Origin: Paenibacillus sp. MAEPY2
GTDB taxonomy: Bacteria > Bacillota > Bacilli > Paenibacillales > Paenibacillaceae
Length of the DNA stretch: 64,000 nucleotides
Assembly (NCBI RefSeq): GCF_000499205.1
Contig: NZ_AWUK01000032.1
Coordinates: 62,001 to 126,000, forward strand
Reading direction: 5' to 3'
Part shown: positions 24,174 to 32,611 of the stretch, piece after piece
Numbering within the stretch: position 1 is the stretch's first letter
Layout: every line of letters starts with the position of its first letter
The notes under the pieces: generated by a model
What the model saw: the letters and a program-made list of their open reading frames with translations, nothing else
What the model was told of the DNA's origin: nothing
Databases searched by the model: none
Made by a program: the position numbers and the translations under genes

Positions 24174-25796
24174 CTATTTAAAATTCATTTGCTCAAATGG
24201 CAATTCATATTGAGTCTGCTTGAATGAGATTCCGTCCAGATTTTTGGGAGCAACGACAGTAACCCGCCCATTGGTAATTGGAATAAACACGGCCTCATCA
24301 TGAACGATTCTCATAATATCAGCGTACAGGGATTGGCGGGATGCCTCGTCTGTGGACACCATCACTTCATCAATTTTCTTGTACAGCTCATCCGCTTGGG
24401 CAAGGCCACTTGTTGTATGCTTGTAGGCAGAATCCGAAGTAAAGGCAGAGATGGTGCTCTGTGGATCGTACGCCAGTCCCCAGGTTTGGTTGAATAACAG
24501 ATCATATTCCCCGGTTGCCCTTCTGTTCGCGATGGATGTGGATTCCTCTCCGACAATCTCCAATTGAATGCCCAATCCTTTTAAGGCATGCTGGATCAAT
24601 TCTGCCTGTGTTTTCTGGGAAGAAGAATTGCTGTCATAATACAGGGTCATGGCTAGTTGCTGGCCGTTCTTTGTCCTCACTGCTTCCGTGTTTGACAGGG
24701 TCCAGCCTGCTTTTTCCAAAAGCTCCTTTGCCGTCTCCGGGCTATACTCCCGCTTCTTCAACTCGACATCGGCATAATTGACGTTTGATGAGAATAAGGT
24801 ATCCGCTACGGTCTGTGTTCCATTGAAAATATCATTGCTAATCGTTTCCCGATCGATCGCAACCCATATCGCTTCACGAACAGCCGTCTCGTGCACAGGG
24901 TTATCCTTTTTGCTGCTATTGGCGACGATCATATTTGTATTCATCGCTTCACTTCGGACCACCTGATAATCACCCGAGTCAGCCAATTGATTCATGGCTT
25001 CAACATCTATGCTGTCCGCGCCCCGATCATCCGTGAACACAAAGTTGATTTCGCCCTTCTGTAATGCCAATAATGTCGTTTCTCCTGCTGGCAGAACCTT
25101 GGACGTAATTTTTTGAATCTCAGGTGCGCCGCCCCAGTACTCTTCATTGGCTTCAAACGTTGCACTTTCGTCGATTTTATGTCCGGTGAGCTTGTAGGGT
25201 CCGGTGCCGTCGTAGCCACTCACCCCGTCCTTTGTGCCCCCATTCTTGAAATCCTTCGGTGATATAAATACATAAGGTCTGGTCATGGACAGCTCTACCA
25301 GAGCTGGGTAATAGGGCTCGGAAAGTACCAGTTCGAATGTGTATTCATCTATGACGGTTGTACTTACGATTTTGGTGGACAGCTTGATCCAGGCATGTTT
25401 TTCGGCATTCGCCTGAACCGCATCGATATTTTGTTTGACTGCCTCGGCGTTAAACGGCTCACCATCATGGAATTTCACATCCTGTCGCAAATAGAACGTA
25501 TACGTTTTCCCGTCTTCGGCAATATCCCAGGATTCCGCCAGTAATGGCTTGATTCCATCGACTGTGTTTTCAACCAAAGATTCGTAAACCATCCCTTGTG
25601 CGGGCATCGAACCTGTGTACAGATGGGGATTCATATCATTAATATCCTTGGCGGATGCATATATGAGTTCAGACTTGACTTCGCTATTCGCTGACTCTGT
25701 TTGGGTGTTGACACCCTCTTTTTGGCCGCACCCTCCGAGCACCGTAATGACAGACAATAGAAGCAATATAAAACGAAAACCACTACCCTTTTTCAC
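24174..25796 (-). CDS. cntA: CntA-like substrate-binding lipoprotein for metal-opine complexes
   Basis: A 540-residue family 5 binding protein with a GTG start preceded by AGGGGG. A signal sequence with lipobox LGGC (Cys23), a short Glu/Ser linker, then LIYASAKDINDMNPHLYTGSMPAQG. This NPHLY opening is typical of NikA/CntA proteins rather than of peptide binders. TYTFYLRQDVKFHDGEPFNAEAV is the family block for ligand-domain I. In S. aureus, CntA binds staphylopine-metal complexes. It is preceded at 117 bp by cntM, with a copy of the dispersed repeat (25845-25900) in between. Its close paralogue is at 32612-34219. Confidence 0.88.
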   Translation of the reverse strand: MKKGSGFRFILLLLSVITVLGGCGQKEGVNTQTESANSEVKSELIYASAKDINDMNPHLYTGSMPAQGMVYESLVENTVDGIKPLLAESWDIAEDGKTYTFYLRQDVKFHDGEPFNAEAVKQNIDAVQANAEKHAWIKLSTKIVSTTVIDEYTFELVLSEPYYPALVELSMTRPYVFISPKDFKNGGTKDGVSGYDGTGPYKLTGHKIDESATFEANEEYWGGAPEIQKITSKVLPAGETTLLALQKGEINFVFTDDRGADSIDVEAMNQLADSGDYQVVRSEAMNTNMIVANSSKKDNPVHETAVREAIWVAIDRETISNDIFNGTQTVADTLFSSNVNYADVELKKREYSPETAKELLEKAGWTLSNTEAVRTKNGQQLAMTLYYDSNSSSQKTQAELIQHALKGLGIQLEIVGEESTSIANRRATGEYDLLFNQTWGLAYDPQSTISAFTSDSAYKHTTSGLAQADELYKKIDEVMVSTDEASRQSLYADIMRIVHDEAVFIPITNGRVTVVAPKNLDGISFKQTQYELPFEQMNFK

Positions 25797-25844
25797 AACA
25801 TTTCCCCCTGATGATGAAAGATATATACAAGTAAAACCAATAAC

Positions 25845-25900
25845 TTTACACTAGACCACTGCGCGGTCAGAACAACCTTCCGATCGCTGTTATCCCCTAG
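25845..25900 (-). repeat. Dispersed repeat, copy 3 (between cntM and cntA)
   Basis: Core 25868-25897, a CAGAACAACCTTCCGATCG followed by CTGTTATCCCC on plus, facing cntA on the minus strand. The flank TTTACACTAGACC matches copies 4 and 5. It lies 49 nt upstream of the cntA start. Confidence 0.7.
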
Positions 25901-25912
25901 ATTGAGATGTAA

Positions 25913-27214
25913 TTAAACCTTGCTGTTCGCCAGTCCTGAGCAGATCATCCGAATATCATCATTGAAGGATTGAACGACAAAGGCATCCGACAGATTCTGA
26001 TCGGGGTGAGCGCAAGCGACTTCTTGAATCTTCGCCTCATATGTGGCAATAAACGTATCAATGGTTGGGCAGCTTACCTGCAAATGTCTCGCAATGCCCT
26101 GAATGATTTTGATGCGGTAATAATCCTCCTTGGGCATTCTGGGAATGTCCAAAGCTCCATTCTGATTGATGAACATCTTCCTGAAAGGAACGGCCGAAAA
26201 GTCAAAATACTTGCCCTCCGGGCTGGGCTCCGAAAAAGGATCAATCAATAGCGAGGTGTATCGTATGTATAATAAATACTCTTGATGAAGGTCCTGCAAT
26301 TGATTGAAATCCTCGATATCCTGACGCGACAAACTCTCTAATCGTACCGGATAATTATCATCCGTCATGAATTGCAGCAGATTGACACCCTGGATACGAA
26401 GTCGATCCGTAATTGTCATAATTTCATTCCACTGCGCCCGCATGTCCCGAACTAAATATTGGGTTACCGGACCTTCGGGATAGATTTTGTATACATATTT
26501 CCGAATGTCTGACGCTCCGAAAATGGCATCCAAAGAAAAGTCATTCATGAACAGCGGCGGATGCACATATAAAGAAATATTTCTCGTTTCCGCCTCGATT
26601 GCAGATGGCATGACTTCCAGTGCAATGCCCAATTGCCCGTACATCTTGCACAGTCTGTCCACATGTTCGGAAGGTGTTGAAGTAGAACCAATGTAGACCT
26701 TTTTCTTGACGCCTGTTGTAATCACATGATTGGACGGTTGGTCGTGCATCCAGCGGGTGTCCCCCAAATAGGTAGAGAAGCTGACAATTTCCGTGTCCGC
26801 ATGTAGCTGTCTCACATAATGCTTTACCAGCAGGTTGGAACCAAAGGTTGGGGAGACCAAAATAATGCATTTCACTTGTTTAATGAAGTTGTCATTCATT
26901 TGTTTCAGTACATCGATGTAAGCATCGGTTGTCACGGCCAAAATGAGTGTATCCCATTCTCCTTCTATGCTCTCATATCCCATAAACACCCGGTCAATGA
27001 AGCATTCACCCGCCAACGGTCGATGCTTTTCATTTTGAATGCTTGCCCCAATGAATCCGTCCGTTTGCCGAATGGCCTCAAAAAAAGATTCTGAACGCAC
27101 CGATTCTCTTCCCACGATGCCTAAGGTGCAGCTGAATTGCTTTTTGAGCGCTACCGCCAGCTGAATGGATGCCGGACCTGTTCCAAGCAACAGGATTTTC
27201 TGAAATCCGCTCAT
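25913..27214 (-). CDS. cntM: CntM-like opine dehydrogenase (staphylopine dehydrogenase family)
   Basis: A 433-residue NADPH opine dehydrogenase of the DUF2338 class, using the ATG at 27214 with AAAGGGAGG upstream. The N-terminal Rossmann motif is LLLGTGPASIQLAVAL (8-23). LAVTTDAYIDVLKQM and LVSPTFGSNLLVKHYV are family segments, as are FSTYLGDTRW (146-155) and the C-terminal helical half with YPVRLESLSRQDIE. The enzyme reductively condenses the CntL product with a 2-keto acid. I recall that one active-site position, Asp in the S. aureus enzyme and Ala in the Pseudomonas enzyme, sets pyruvate or 2-oxoglutarate; whether D152 here is that position needs an alignment. Confidence 0.9.
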   Translation of the reverse strand: MSGFQKILLLGTGPASIQLAVALKKQFSCTLGIVGRESVRSESFFEAIRQTDGFIGASIQNEKHRPLAGECFIDRVFMGYESIEGEWDTLILAVTTDAYIDVLKQMNDNFIKQVKCIILVSPTFGSNLLVKHYVRQLHADTEIVSFSTYLGDTRWMHDQPSNHVITTGVKKKVYIGSTSTPSEHVDRLCKMYGQLGIALEVMPSAIEAETRNISLYVHPPLFMNDFSLDAIFGASDIRKYVYKIYPEGPVTQYLVRDMRAQWNEIMTITDRLRIQGVNLLQFMTDDNYPVRLESLSRQDIEDFNQLQDLHQEYLLYIRYTSLLIDPFSEPSPEGKYFDFSAVPFRKMFINQNGALDIPRMPKEDYYRIKIIQGIARHLQVSCPTIDTFIATYEAKIQEVACAHPDQNLSDAFVVQSFNDDIRMICSGLANSKV

Positions 27215-27245
27215 ATAAGCCTCCCTTTTCACAAGCTCAATCGAG

Positions 27246-28040
27246 CTAGGCTTTTTGATATAACGCAATATCGAACACATCATCCGGACGCAGGATATTG
27301 TCGACCATGTTCCATTTGCTGCTGTCAGTCTCTCTCATGGGATAGTTGAACAACGACTTTAACTGGTTACCGTATCTCATGGCCACCACTACATGTTCAT
27401 TCGTCAATGCATGCAATTGATCCAGCAGATCATATTTATTAGCAACCGTGGAACTGAAAATGATATGTGTTGCTTTTCTCGTAAAGGCAAGGTCCTGCAC
27501 CAATGTTTGTTCCAAATGAATGTTCAAGCCCGCACCCAGCGTCTCCACAACCTTCTGCCCGAGTGTAATGGCTTCAGCGTCTATATCGATGCCAACCACC
27601 TCTGCCCCTGTTCGCTTGGCGATAAACAAAGGCGTCATCGGAAATGCCCCGGAGCCGATCAACAGCACTTTGGAATCCGAAGTGACATAAGAGCTGCCAA
27701 ACTCTTTTTCAATACATTCTTCGATGTTTCTGAAATAATCCGCGATCTCCACATCTCCGTCTTGCAGCTTCAATGCCCGATATTTCTCCATAATCGCCAC
27801 ACATCGTGCAGACTTGTCTCTCAGATCAAGGACAAGCTGATGCATGCTGCCAGATTCCTGACGATCGAGCTGTTCCCAGATTCGTTCATTTTGCTTGTCT
27901 GTTATAAACGTGGAGTAGTCATCGATTAAAGCCTCCAGCTCGGAGCTATGCTGAACCGTATGATCATATCTGCCTGCCAACTCATCGAATTTCCCGAAAA
28001 ATTCACTCAAGCATGCTTGAAAATCAATCAATGTCACCAT
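27246..28040 (-). CDS. cntL: CntL-like nicotianamine synthase homologue (aminobutyrate transferase)
   Basis: A 264-residue nicotianamine-synthase-like enzyme that moves an aminobutyrate from S-adenosylmethionine to a histidine. The SAM site is KVLLIGSGAFPMTPLFIAKRTGAEVVGIDIDAEA; the loop GSGAFPMT is the family G-x-G-x-x-P motif. An N-terminal helical cap (residues 1-115) precedes it. ATG with AGGAGGAAAAGGA; starts 107 bp after cntK. Cooperates with CntK (D-histidine) and CntM. The gap to the cntM start is 31 bp. Confidence 0.9.
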   Translation of the reverse strand: MVTLIDFQACLSEFFGKFDELAGRYDHTVQHSSELEALIDDYSTFITDKQNERIWEQLDRQESGSMHQLVLDLRDKSARCVAIMEKYRALKLQDGDVEIADYFRNIEECIEKEFGSSYVTSDSKVLLIGSGAFPMTPLFIAKRTGAEVVGIDIDAEAITLGQKVVETLGAGLNIHLEQTLVQDLAFTRKATHIIFSSTVANKYDLLDQLHALTNEHVVVAMRYGNQLKSLFNYPMRETDSSKWNMVDNILRPDDVFDIALYQKA

Positions 28041-28147
28041 TCCTTTTCCTCCTGTAACTCGTCATGGTCATGCATCTATAAATGCTTTGCCCTGTGCTAC
28101 AATTCCAACAGATCCTTCGATCGTAATTCGTTCAAGCTCTGCTCCAT

Positions 28148-28903
28148 TCAACTCGCCATTACTTTAATCGCACCACCGGGCTGCTTGATATGCTGAACGA
28201 TCTCCCCTTGCCTGCTCCATGCCAGATAGGCTCCCACGGAGGCTGTACCTGAACCGCACCCCCTTTCCCAGATCAGACTATCCAGCCGCGGGACAAAGAT
28301 GAGCGGTGCCAGCTCTTCGGATCGGGAGTTGTATAATAAAATGCCAATCAGCTTATCCCCCAAGGTTAATCCGAGTAATCGCGCCAGCGCTTGTGCCCTC
28401 TTTCTCATCGCTTCATCAAACGTTTCCACTTCAATGACGATATGAATGAATTCCCGATACCGCACGATCACCATATCCATGTATGTTCCCTCATACTTGA
28501 TCGTTCGCCGTTCAATCTGCTGAGGGACCGGCATCGTTACCTGACAGAAATACTCATTCTGTTGCTGCTTCTTCACCTGACAGCGGATTAATTGGTCTGT
28601 TCCCGAGACTTCCAACATGATTTCTGTAAACTCATACGATTCCATCTCTTCTTTGGACGCGATGTACGCGGCCAAGGCCATGCAGGCATTCCCGCAGAAC
28701 TCTCCCCCGGCCATTTCCAAATGGGCAGCCGCCTCCTGTTTTTTTGCTCCCCCAATGAACCCCACTTGTTCAGCGTACACATTGTCATAGGACATAATTT
28801 GGGCGGCAATGTGTGGATATGTCTCAGCCGGATGATCCGTTTTCACCAGAACTGTCATATTTTGCGTGGGATTGAACTTGATAAAATCGATCTCCTGTTT
28901 CAT
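28148..28903 (-). CDS. cntK: CntK-like histidine racemase (DapF fold)
   Basis: A 251-residue DapF-fold racemase. The two catalytic cysteines are present: GGEFCGNACM (Cys70) and ERGCGSGTASVG (Cys216), the same spacing as in S. aureus CntK (Cys72 and Cys210 from memory). It probably makes D-histidine, so the final metallophore should carry D-His, as in staphylopine or bacillopaline and unlike pseudopaline. TAGGAG lies upstream of the ATG. First gene of the cnt operon, directly behind a sigma-A promoter and Zur box (28964-29026). Confidence 0.9.
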   Translation of the reverse strand: MKQEIDFIKFNPTQNMTVLVKTDHPAETYPHIAAQIMSYDNVYAEQVGFIGGAKKQEAAAHLEMAGGEFCGNACMALAAYIASKEEMESYEFTEIMLEVSGTDQLIRCQVKKQQQNEYFCQVTMPVPQQIERRTIKYEGTYMDMVIVRYREFIHIVIEVETFDEAMRKRAQALARLLGLTLGDKLIGILLYNSRSEELAPLIFVPRLDSLIWERGCGSGTASVGAYLAWSRQGEIVQHIKQPGGAIKVMAS

Positions 28904-28963
28904 CGCAGCCGCTACTCCTATTCTTGATATGGAATTAAGCCTGAGTTCACATTGCTTTAATAT

Positions 28964-28984
28964 TAATAGTAATGATTACGATTA
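28964..28984. promoter_or_regulatory. Zur box upstream of the cnt operon
   Basis: Minus-strand TAATCGTAATCATTACTATTA, differing from the box at 17959 at only one position. Located 12 nt downstream of the -10 of the cntK promoter, so it should block initiation under zinc-replete conditions. Confidence 0.85.
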
Positions 28985-28996
28985 TCAGTCGAGAAA

Positions 28997-29026
28997 AATA
29001 TAGCACATCCCACTTGGGAGCGTCAA
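28997..29026 (-). promoter_or_regulatory. Sigma-A promoter of the cnt operon
   Basis: TTGACG, 18-bp spacer, TATATT on the minus strand, about 94 nt upstream of the cntK ATG. Same layout with the Zur box as the COG0523 promoter. Confidence 0.75.
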
Positions 29027-29079
29027 CAAATATTTCCATATCAAAAAGAGAGCGTTACGACTGTCATTTTATGTTCAAA

Positions 29080-29117
29080 CAGGAACAGAGCTGACGCATT
29101 TGCGTCAACCCTGTTTA
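29080..29117 (-). terminator. Hairpin after the second importer operon, possible terminator
   Basis: AACAGG...GACGCA-tt-TGCGTC...CCTGTT, two nested stems 27 nt past the stop of the gene at 29144. The minus-strand T-run is poor, so this is a weak terminator call. Confidence 0.4.
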
Positions 29118-29143
29118 GCCAAACGTATGCAATTGGAGGTACA

Positions 29144-29905
29144 TCAGCGACTTTTAAAAGGCATAACGGATGCCAGCAATGCTTTTGCATAATCATTGGT
29201 AGCATCCGAGAGACGATTCCGTTCAAGCTCCTCTACGATCGTTCCCCGATAGAGAAAGAGTACCCGGTCACACAGATTCGCCACAGCCTGAAGATCATGT
29301 GCTACAAAGAGATAGGTCATGTTCATTTCATGCTGCAAAGTGCGCAGCAACTCCAGGATTTGCGCCTGGACGGAGACATCCAAAGAACTAAGTGCTTCGT
29401 CCAACACCAGAAATTTCGGACGGGTTGAGATTGCGCGGGCGATACACACCCGCTGTAATTGCCCGCCACTCAGTTCATGAGCATACTTGTGCATCACCGC
29501 ATGAGGAAGCCCCACCTTCGCAAGCAGGTCATTGACCCGGTCATCCAGATCCACAATATTACCCAGTGCAACCAATGGTTCAGCTATGATATCCCGCACG
29601 ATGAATTTGCCATTGACCGAAGATGTATAATCCTGAAAAACAACGCTTATTTTCCCTTTATTCTTCTTCATCCATTGGGAAACAACCATCCCCTCAATCC
29701 GAACTTCACCTTGTGTTGGTTTCTCCAATCCAAGAATCAGGCGGCTTAACGTGCTTTTCCCACTTCCACTCTCACCAATCAGACCCAGGCATTCACCTTC
29801 ACGGATCTCAAAATGAATATCTTTCAGAATTTCGGTTCTCTCTTTCCGAAAGAAACCACCCGATTTGGGATAGCTTTTGGACAGAAGATTCACTTCGACC
29901 AGCAT
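29144..29905 (-). CDS. Second metallophore-type importer: CntF-like ATPase
   Basis: A 253-residue Opp/Nik-type ATPase. Walker A GESGSGKST, signature LSGGQLQRVCIARAIS, Walker B FLVLDEALSSLDVS, switch FVAHDLQAVA. Last gene of the operon 34219-29144. Its start abuts the stop of the CntD-like gene. Sequence is close to the cntF product at 20785-21549, for example KSYPKSGGFFRKERTEILKDI aligned with KSYKQGGLFSKQKQQVLKNV. It powers the second importer or a mixed ATPase pair with the Cnt proteins. Confidence 0.85.
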   Translation of the reverse strand: MLVEVNLLSKSYPKSGGFFRKERTEILKDIHFEIREGECLGLIGESGSGKSTLSRLILGLEKPTQGEVRIEGMVVSQWMKKNKGKISVVFQDYTSSVNGKFIVRDIIAEPLVALGNIVDLDDRVNDLLAKVGLPHAVMHKYAHELSGGQLQRVCIARAISTRPKFLVLDEALSSLDVSVQAQILELLRTLQHEMNMTYLFVAHDLQAVANLCDRVLFLYRGTIVEELERNRLSDATNDYAKALLASVMPFKSR

Positions 29906-30717
29906 TACTGCACCCCCGCTTCCATGGACGCCTGAAAAGGCTCGGACAGCTTGATTCGGGTCTGGATCAGAAACTGTGTAAATTCATGCTGAGGATTCGA
30001 AAATACGTCATTCGCCTTTCCTTGTTCGACGCATTCCCCATCCCGCATAACGATAAGATCATCCGCCAAATACTGAACGACACCCAAATCATGCGATATG
30101 AAGATGATGGACATACCCATCGTTTCGCGTAGCTGCTTGAATTGCTCAACAATCGCACGCTGGTTAATGGAGTCCAGTGCGGTTGTCGGCTCATCGGCAA
30201 TGATTATATCAGGTTCCAGCATCATGGCAATGGAGATCATTACTCTTTGCAGCATGCCTCCTGATAGTTGATGCGGATACTTTTGCAGCACCTGCTCAGG
30301 CTGAAGAATATGAACACGATGCAAGGCATCCGCCGCCAGTTGTCTGGCTTCTTTTTTGGAGATTCGAAGGTTCTCTCGAAAGGTCTCTATCATTTGTTTC
30401 CCAATGGGTTCAAGCGGGTTAAACGCCGTCATTGCATCCTGTAAAATCATGCAAATACGCTGACCGCGGATCTTTCGAAGCTCTTCCCCGGTTTGCTGTA
30501 ATAGATCTTTCCCTTGATAAAGGGCTGTTCCACTAATTTCAAGCCAGGGAGAGGTCAATCCCAGAATGGCTTTGGTGGATAAGGACTTGCCGCTGCCACT
30601 CTCGCCCACAATGCCAAGGCAGGTATTGGACTGCAACGCAAAGCTTAGATTTTGCACAATGGGCAGACCGGTTCTGGAATCAGTGATGGACAGATTTTTT
30701 ACTTCTAACAAAGACAT
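29905..30717 (-). CDS. Second metallophore-type importer: CntD-like ATPase
   Basis: A 270-residue ATPase. Walker A GESGSGKSL, signature LSGGMLQRVMISIAMMLEPD, Walker B IIIADEPTTALD, switch SHDLGVVQYLADD. Its start overlaps the permease gene by 38 nt. The paralogue is cntD. The C-terminus (FLIQTRIKLSEPF) is similar in length to that of cntD. Confidence 0.85.
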   Translation of the reverse strand: MSLLEVKNLSITDSRTGLPIVQNLSFALQSNTCLGIVGESGSGKSLSTKAILGLTSPWLEISGTALYQGKDLLQQTGEELRKIRGQRICMILQDAMTAFNPLEPIGKQMIETFRENLRISKKEARQLAADALHRVHILQPEQVLQKYPHQLSGGMLQRVMISIAMMLEPDIIIADEPTTALDSINQRAIVEQFKQLRETMGMSIIFISHDLGVVQYLADDLIVMRDGECVEQGKANDVFSNPQHEFTQFLIQTRIKLSEPFQASMEAGVQ

Positions 30718-31564
30718 TCAACCGGCCTCCCTTCTTATGCATATAACTTTTCGGATTCATAGCCGCGTGCAGGCTGTCTCCCAAAAAGTTGAAAGCAGCC
30801 ACGACCAGCAAAATCGCCAATCCAGGTGCAAGCATTTGTGTTGGATGTGTAATCATTACATTTTTTGCATCATTCAGCATCATGCCCCACTCCGGCGTAG
30901 GTGCCTGTACACCCAGACCAAGGAAGGACAACGCCGATATATTGAGGATGACCCAGCCCGTATCCAGCGTCGCAAAGACAGCGACTTCGCCTGAAACGCC
31001 AGGCAGCACATGTTTTCTCATAATATGACCCGTCCCGCATCCCGAGACTTTGGCAAAACGAATATAGTTCTTGTCCGTATATTGAATAACTGTTGTACGA
31101 ATCATCCGGGTATACCAGGCCCATTTGGCGATAATATTGGCGACGACGACATTTAGCAGGCCTGGACCGAGAATGCCGACAATCGCCAGAATCATCACTT
31201 CTGCTGGAAAGGAGAGCATCATATCACAGATTCGCATAATGACTTCATCCACCTTGCCGCGAAAATATCCCGATATGATCCCCAGAAGGGTTCCGATCGT
31301 AATTGTAATCGCGGTTGTAACTACAGCAAACAGGATCGTTGTACGAATGCCATAAAGAAGACGTGACAGATTACAGCGGCCGAGTTGATCTGTACCCAAT
31401 GGATACTCCAGACTGATCCCTGCATATTTGTTCATAATGTTTAGACTCGTGGGATCATGCGGTGCGAACCAGGGTGCTCCCACGCCAGCGACGACCACAA
31501 GTGCGACCGTAATCATGCATAACACTGCCATTTTATCGGACACCAGGCGCTTCCAGAACATCAT
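30680..31564 (-). CDS. Second metallophore-type importer: CntC-like permease
   Basis: A 294-residue DppC/NikC-type permease with about six helices. GAPWFAPHDPTSLNIMNKYAGISLEYPLGTDQLGRCNLSRLLYGIR is the type-C N-terminal signature; EAA loop FAKVSGCGTGHIMRKHVLPGVSGE. GGGAGGGG lies upstream of the double ATG start, which follows the CntB-like stop directly. Close paralogue of cntC (22341-23228). Confidence 0.85.
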   Translation of the reverse strand: MMFWKRLVSDKMAVLCMITVALVVVAGVGAPWFAPHDPTSLNIMNKYAGISLEYPLGTDQLGRCNLSRLLYGIRTTILFAVVTTAITITIGTLLGIISGYFRGKVDEVIMRICDMMLSFPAEVMILAIVGILGPGLLNVVVANIIAKWAWYTRMIRTTVIQYTDKNYIRFAKVSGCGTGHIMRKHVLPGVSGEVAVFATLDTGWVILNISALSFLGLGVQAPTPEWGMMLNDAKNVMITHPTQMLAPGLAILLVVAAFNFLGDSLHAAMNPKSYMHKKGGRLNVFVRSKKSVHH

Positions 31565-31565
31565 G

Positions 31566-32495
31566 TTACCCCTCCCTTCTTATCCGGGGATCCAGAGCTG
31601 AATTCAGAAGATCCACGAGTAGATTACAGACGACAAACATCACACCCATAATCAGAATATAGGCTTGAATAATCGGAAAATCCGAATTGAAAATCGCGGT
31701 GACGCACAAACGCCCAATGCCTGGCCATGCATAAATATTTTCCACAATGACCGTACCCGCGATTAACTTCGGGATCGACATACCCAGCGCCGTAATCGAT
31801 AATTGAAGGGAATTGCGGAATACTTTCCAGATAATCGTCCGTTCCTTCAATCCTCTGACACGAGCGTACAACACGTAGTTTTCGGTTTTGTTTTGCACCA
31901 TATTGTTGCGGATCAGCCTGACGTAGGTAGAGATGAATACCAGGGACAGCGTTACTGCCGGCAGGATGACTGAACTTGCCTGCTCCATGCCACTCGTGGG
32001 AAACCAATTCAGCTTGACGGCAAATAACCACATCAGCAAAATGCCAATCCAGAAGCTCGGCATGGCTGTGCCAATAAAGACCAATGCACGCATCAAACGA
32101 TCCACTAATCTATTTTCATAAATGGCACTGAGCACACCAATCAGAATACTTATCGTCAGAATGATAACGAGGGCAACAGCCGATAGCTTTAATGTGGCTG
32201 GAAGGGCTCGTGCAATCTGCTCTCCAACCGATTGTTGGTTGACATAACTAATGCCGAAATCCCCCTGAATGCTGCTGCTAATCCAGTCCACGTAACGGGT
32301 CAGAAACGGTTTATCCAAACCTAGTGTTTCCCTCATGGCATCCACCATTTCCGGTGTCGGCGTAACTTGATTCACCCGCAGCGCCACTTCAGCCGGATCA
32401 CTGGTTCGCAAATGGATCAGAATAAATGCTAAAAATGAAATACCGATCAGCACGGGAATAATGGCTAATATTCGTTTTATGACGTACCTGCCCAA
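31566..32495 (-). CDS. Second metallophore-type importer: CntB-like permease
   Basis: A 309-residue DppB/NikB-type permease. The TTG at 32495 is chosen: AGAGGAGG lies 6 nt upstream and the protein then starts LGRYVIKRILAIIPVLIGISFLAF, the normal family start. The ATG 27 nt upstream has no ribosome site and includes the Shine-Dalgarno as coding. Also seen: TLGLDKPFLTRYVDWI in the periplasmic loop and YARVRGLKERTIIWKVFRNSLQ in the EAA loop. Pairs with the CntC-like permease. Confidence 0.82.
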   Translation of the reverse strand: MGRYVIKRILAIIPVLIGISFLAFILIHLRTSDPAEVALRVNQVTPTPEMVDAMRETLGLDKPFLTRYVDWISSSIQGDFGISYVNQQSVGEQIARALPATLKLSAVALVIILTISILIGVLSAIYENRLVDRLMRALVFIGTAMPSFWIGILLMWLFAVKLNWFPTSGMEQASSVILPAVTLSLVFISTYVRLIRNNMVQNKTENYVLYARVRGLKERTIIWKVFRNSLQLSITALGMSIPKLIAGTVIVENIYAWPGIGRLCVTAIFNSDFPIIQAYILIMGVMFVVCNLLVDLLNSALDPRIRREG

Positions 32496-32611
32496 GGTGA
32501 TCCTCCTCTCTACTTCATCCATATATAAGGAAACCTCGCTTCACAACTTCGCAAATGGAAGAGGATGAGCGAGGCTTCCTGACTTTCCTAATGAATTTTA
32601 AAAATTCCTGA

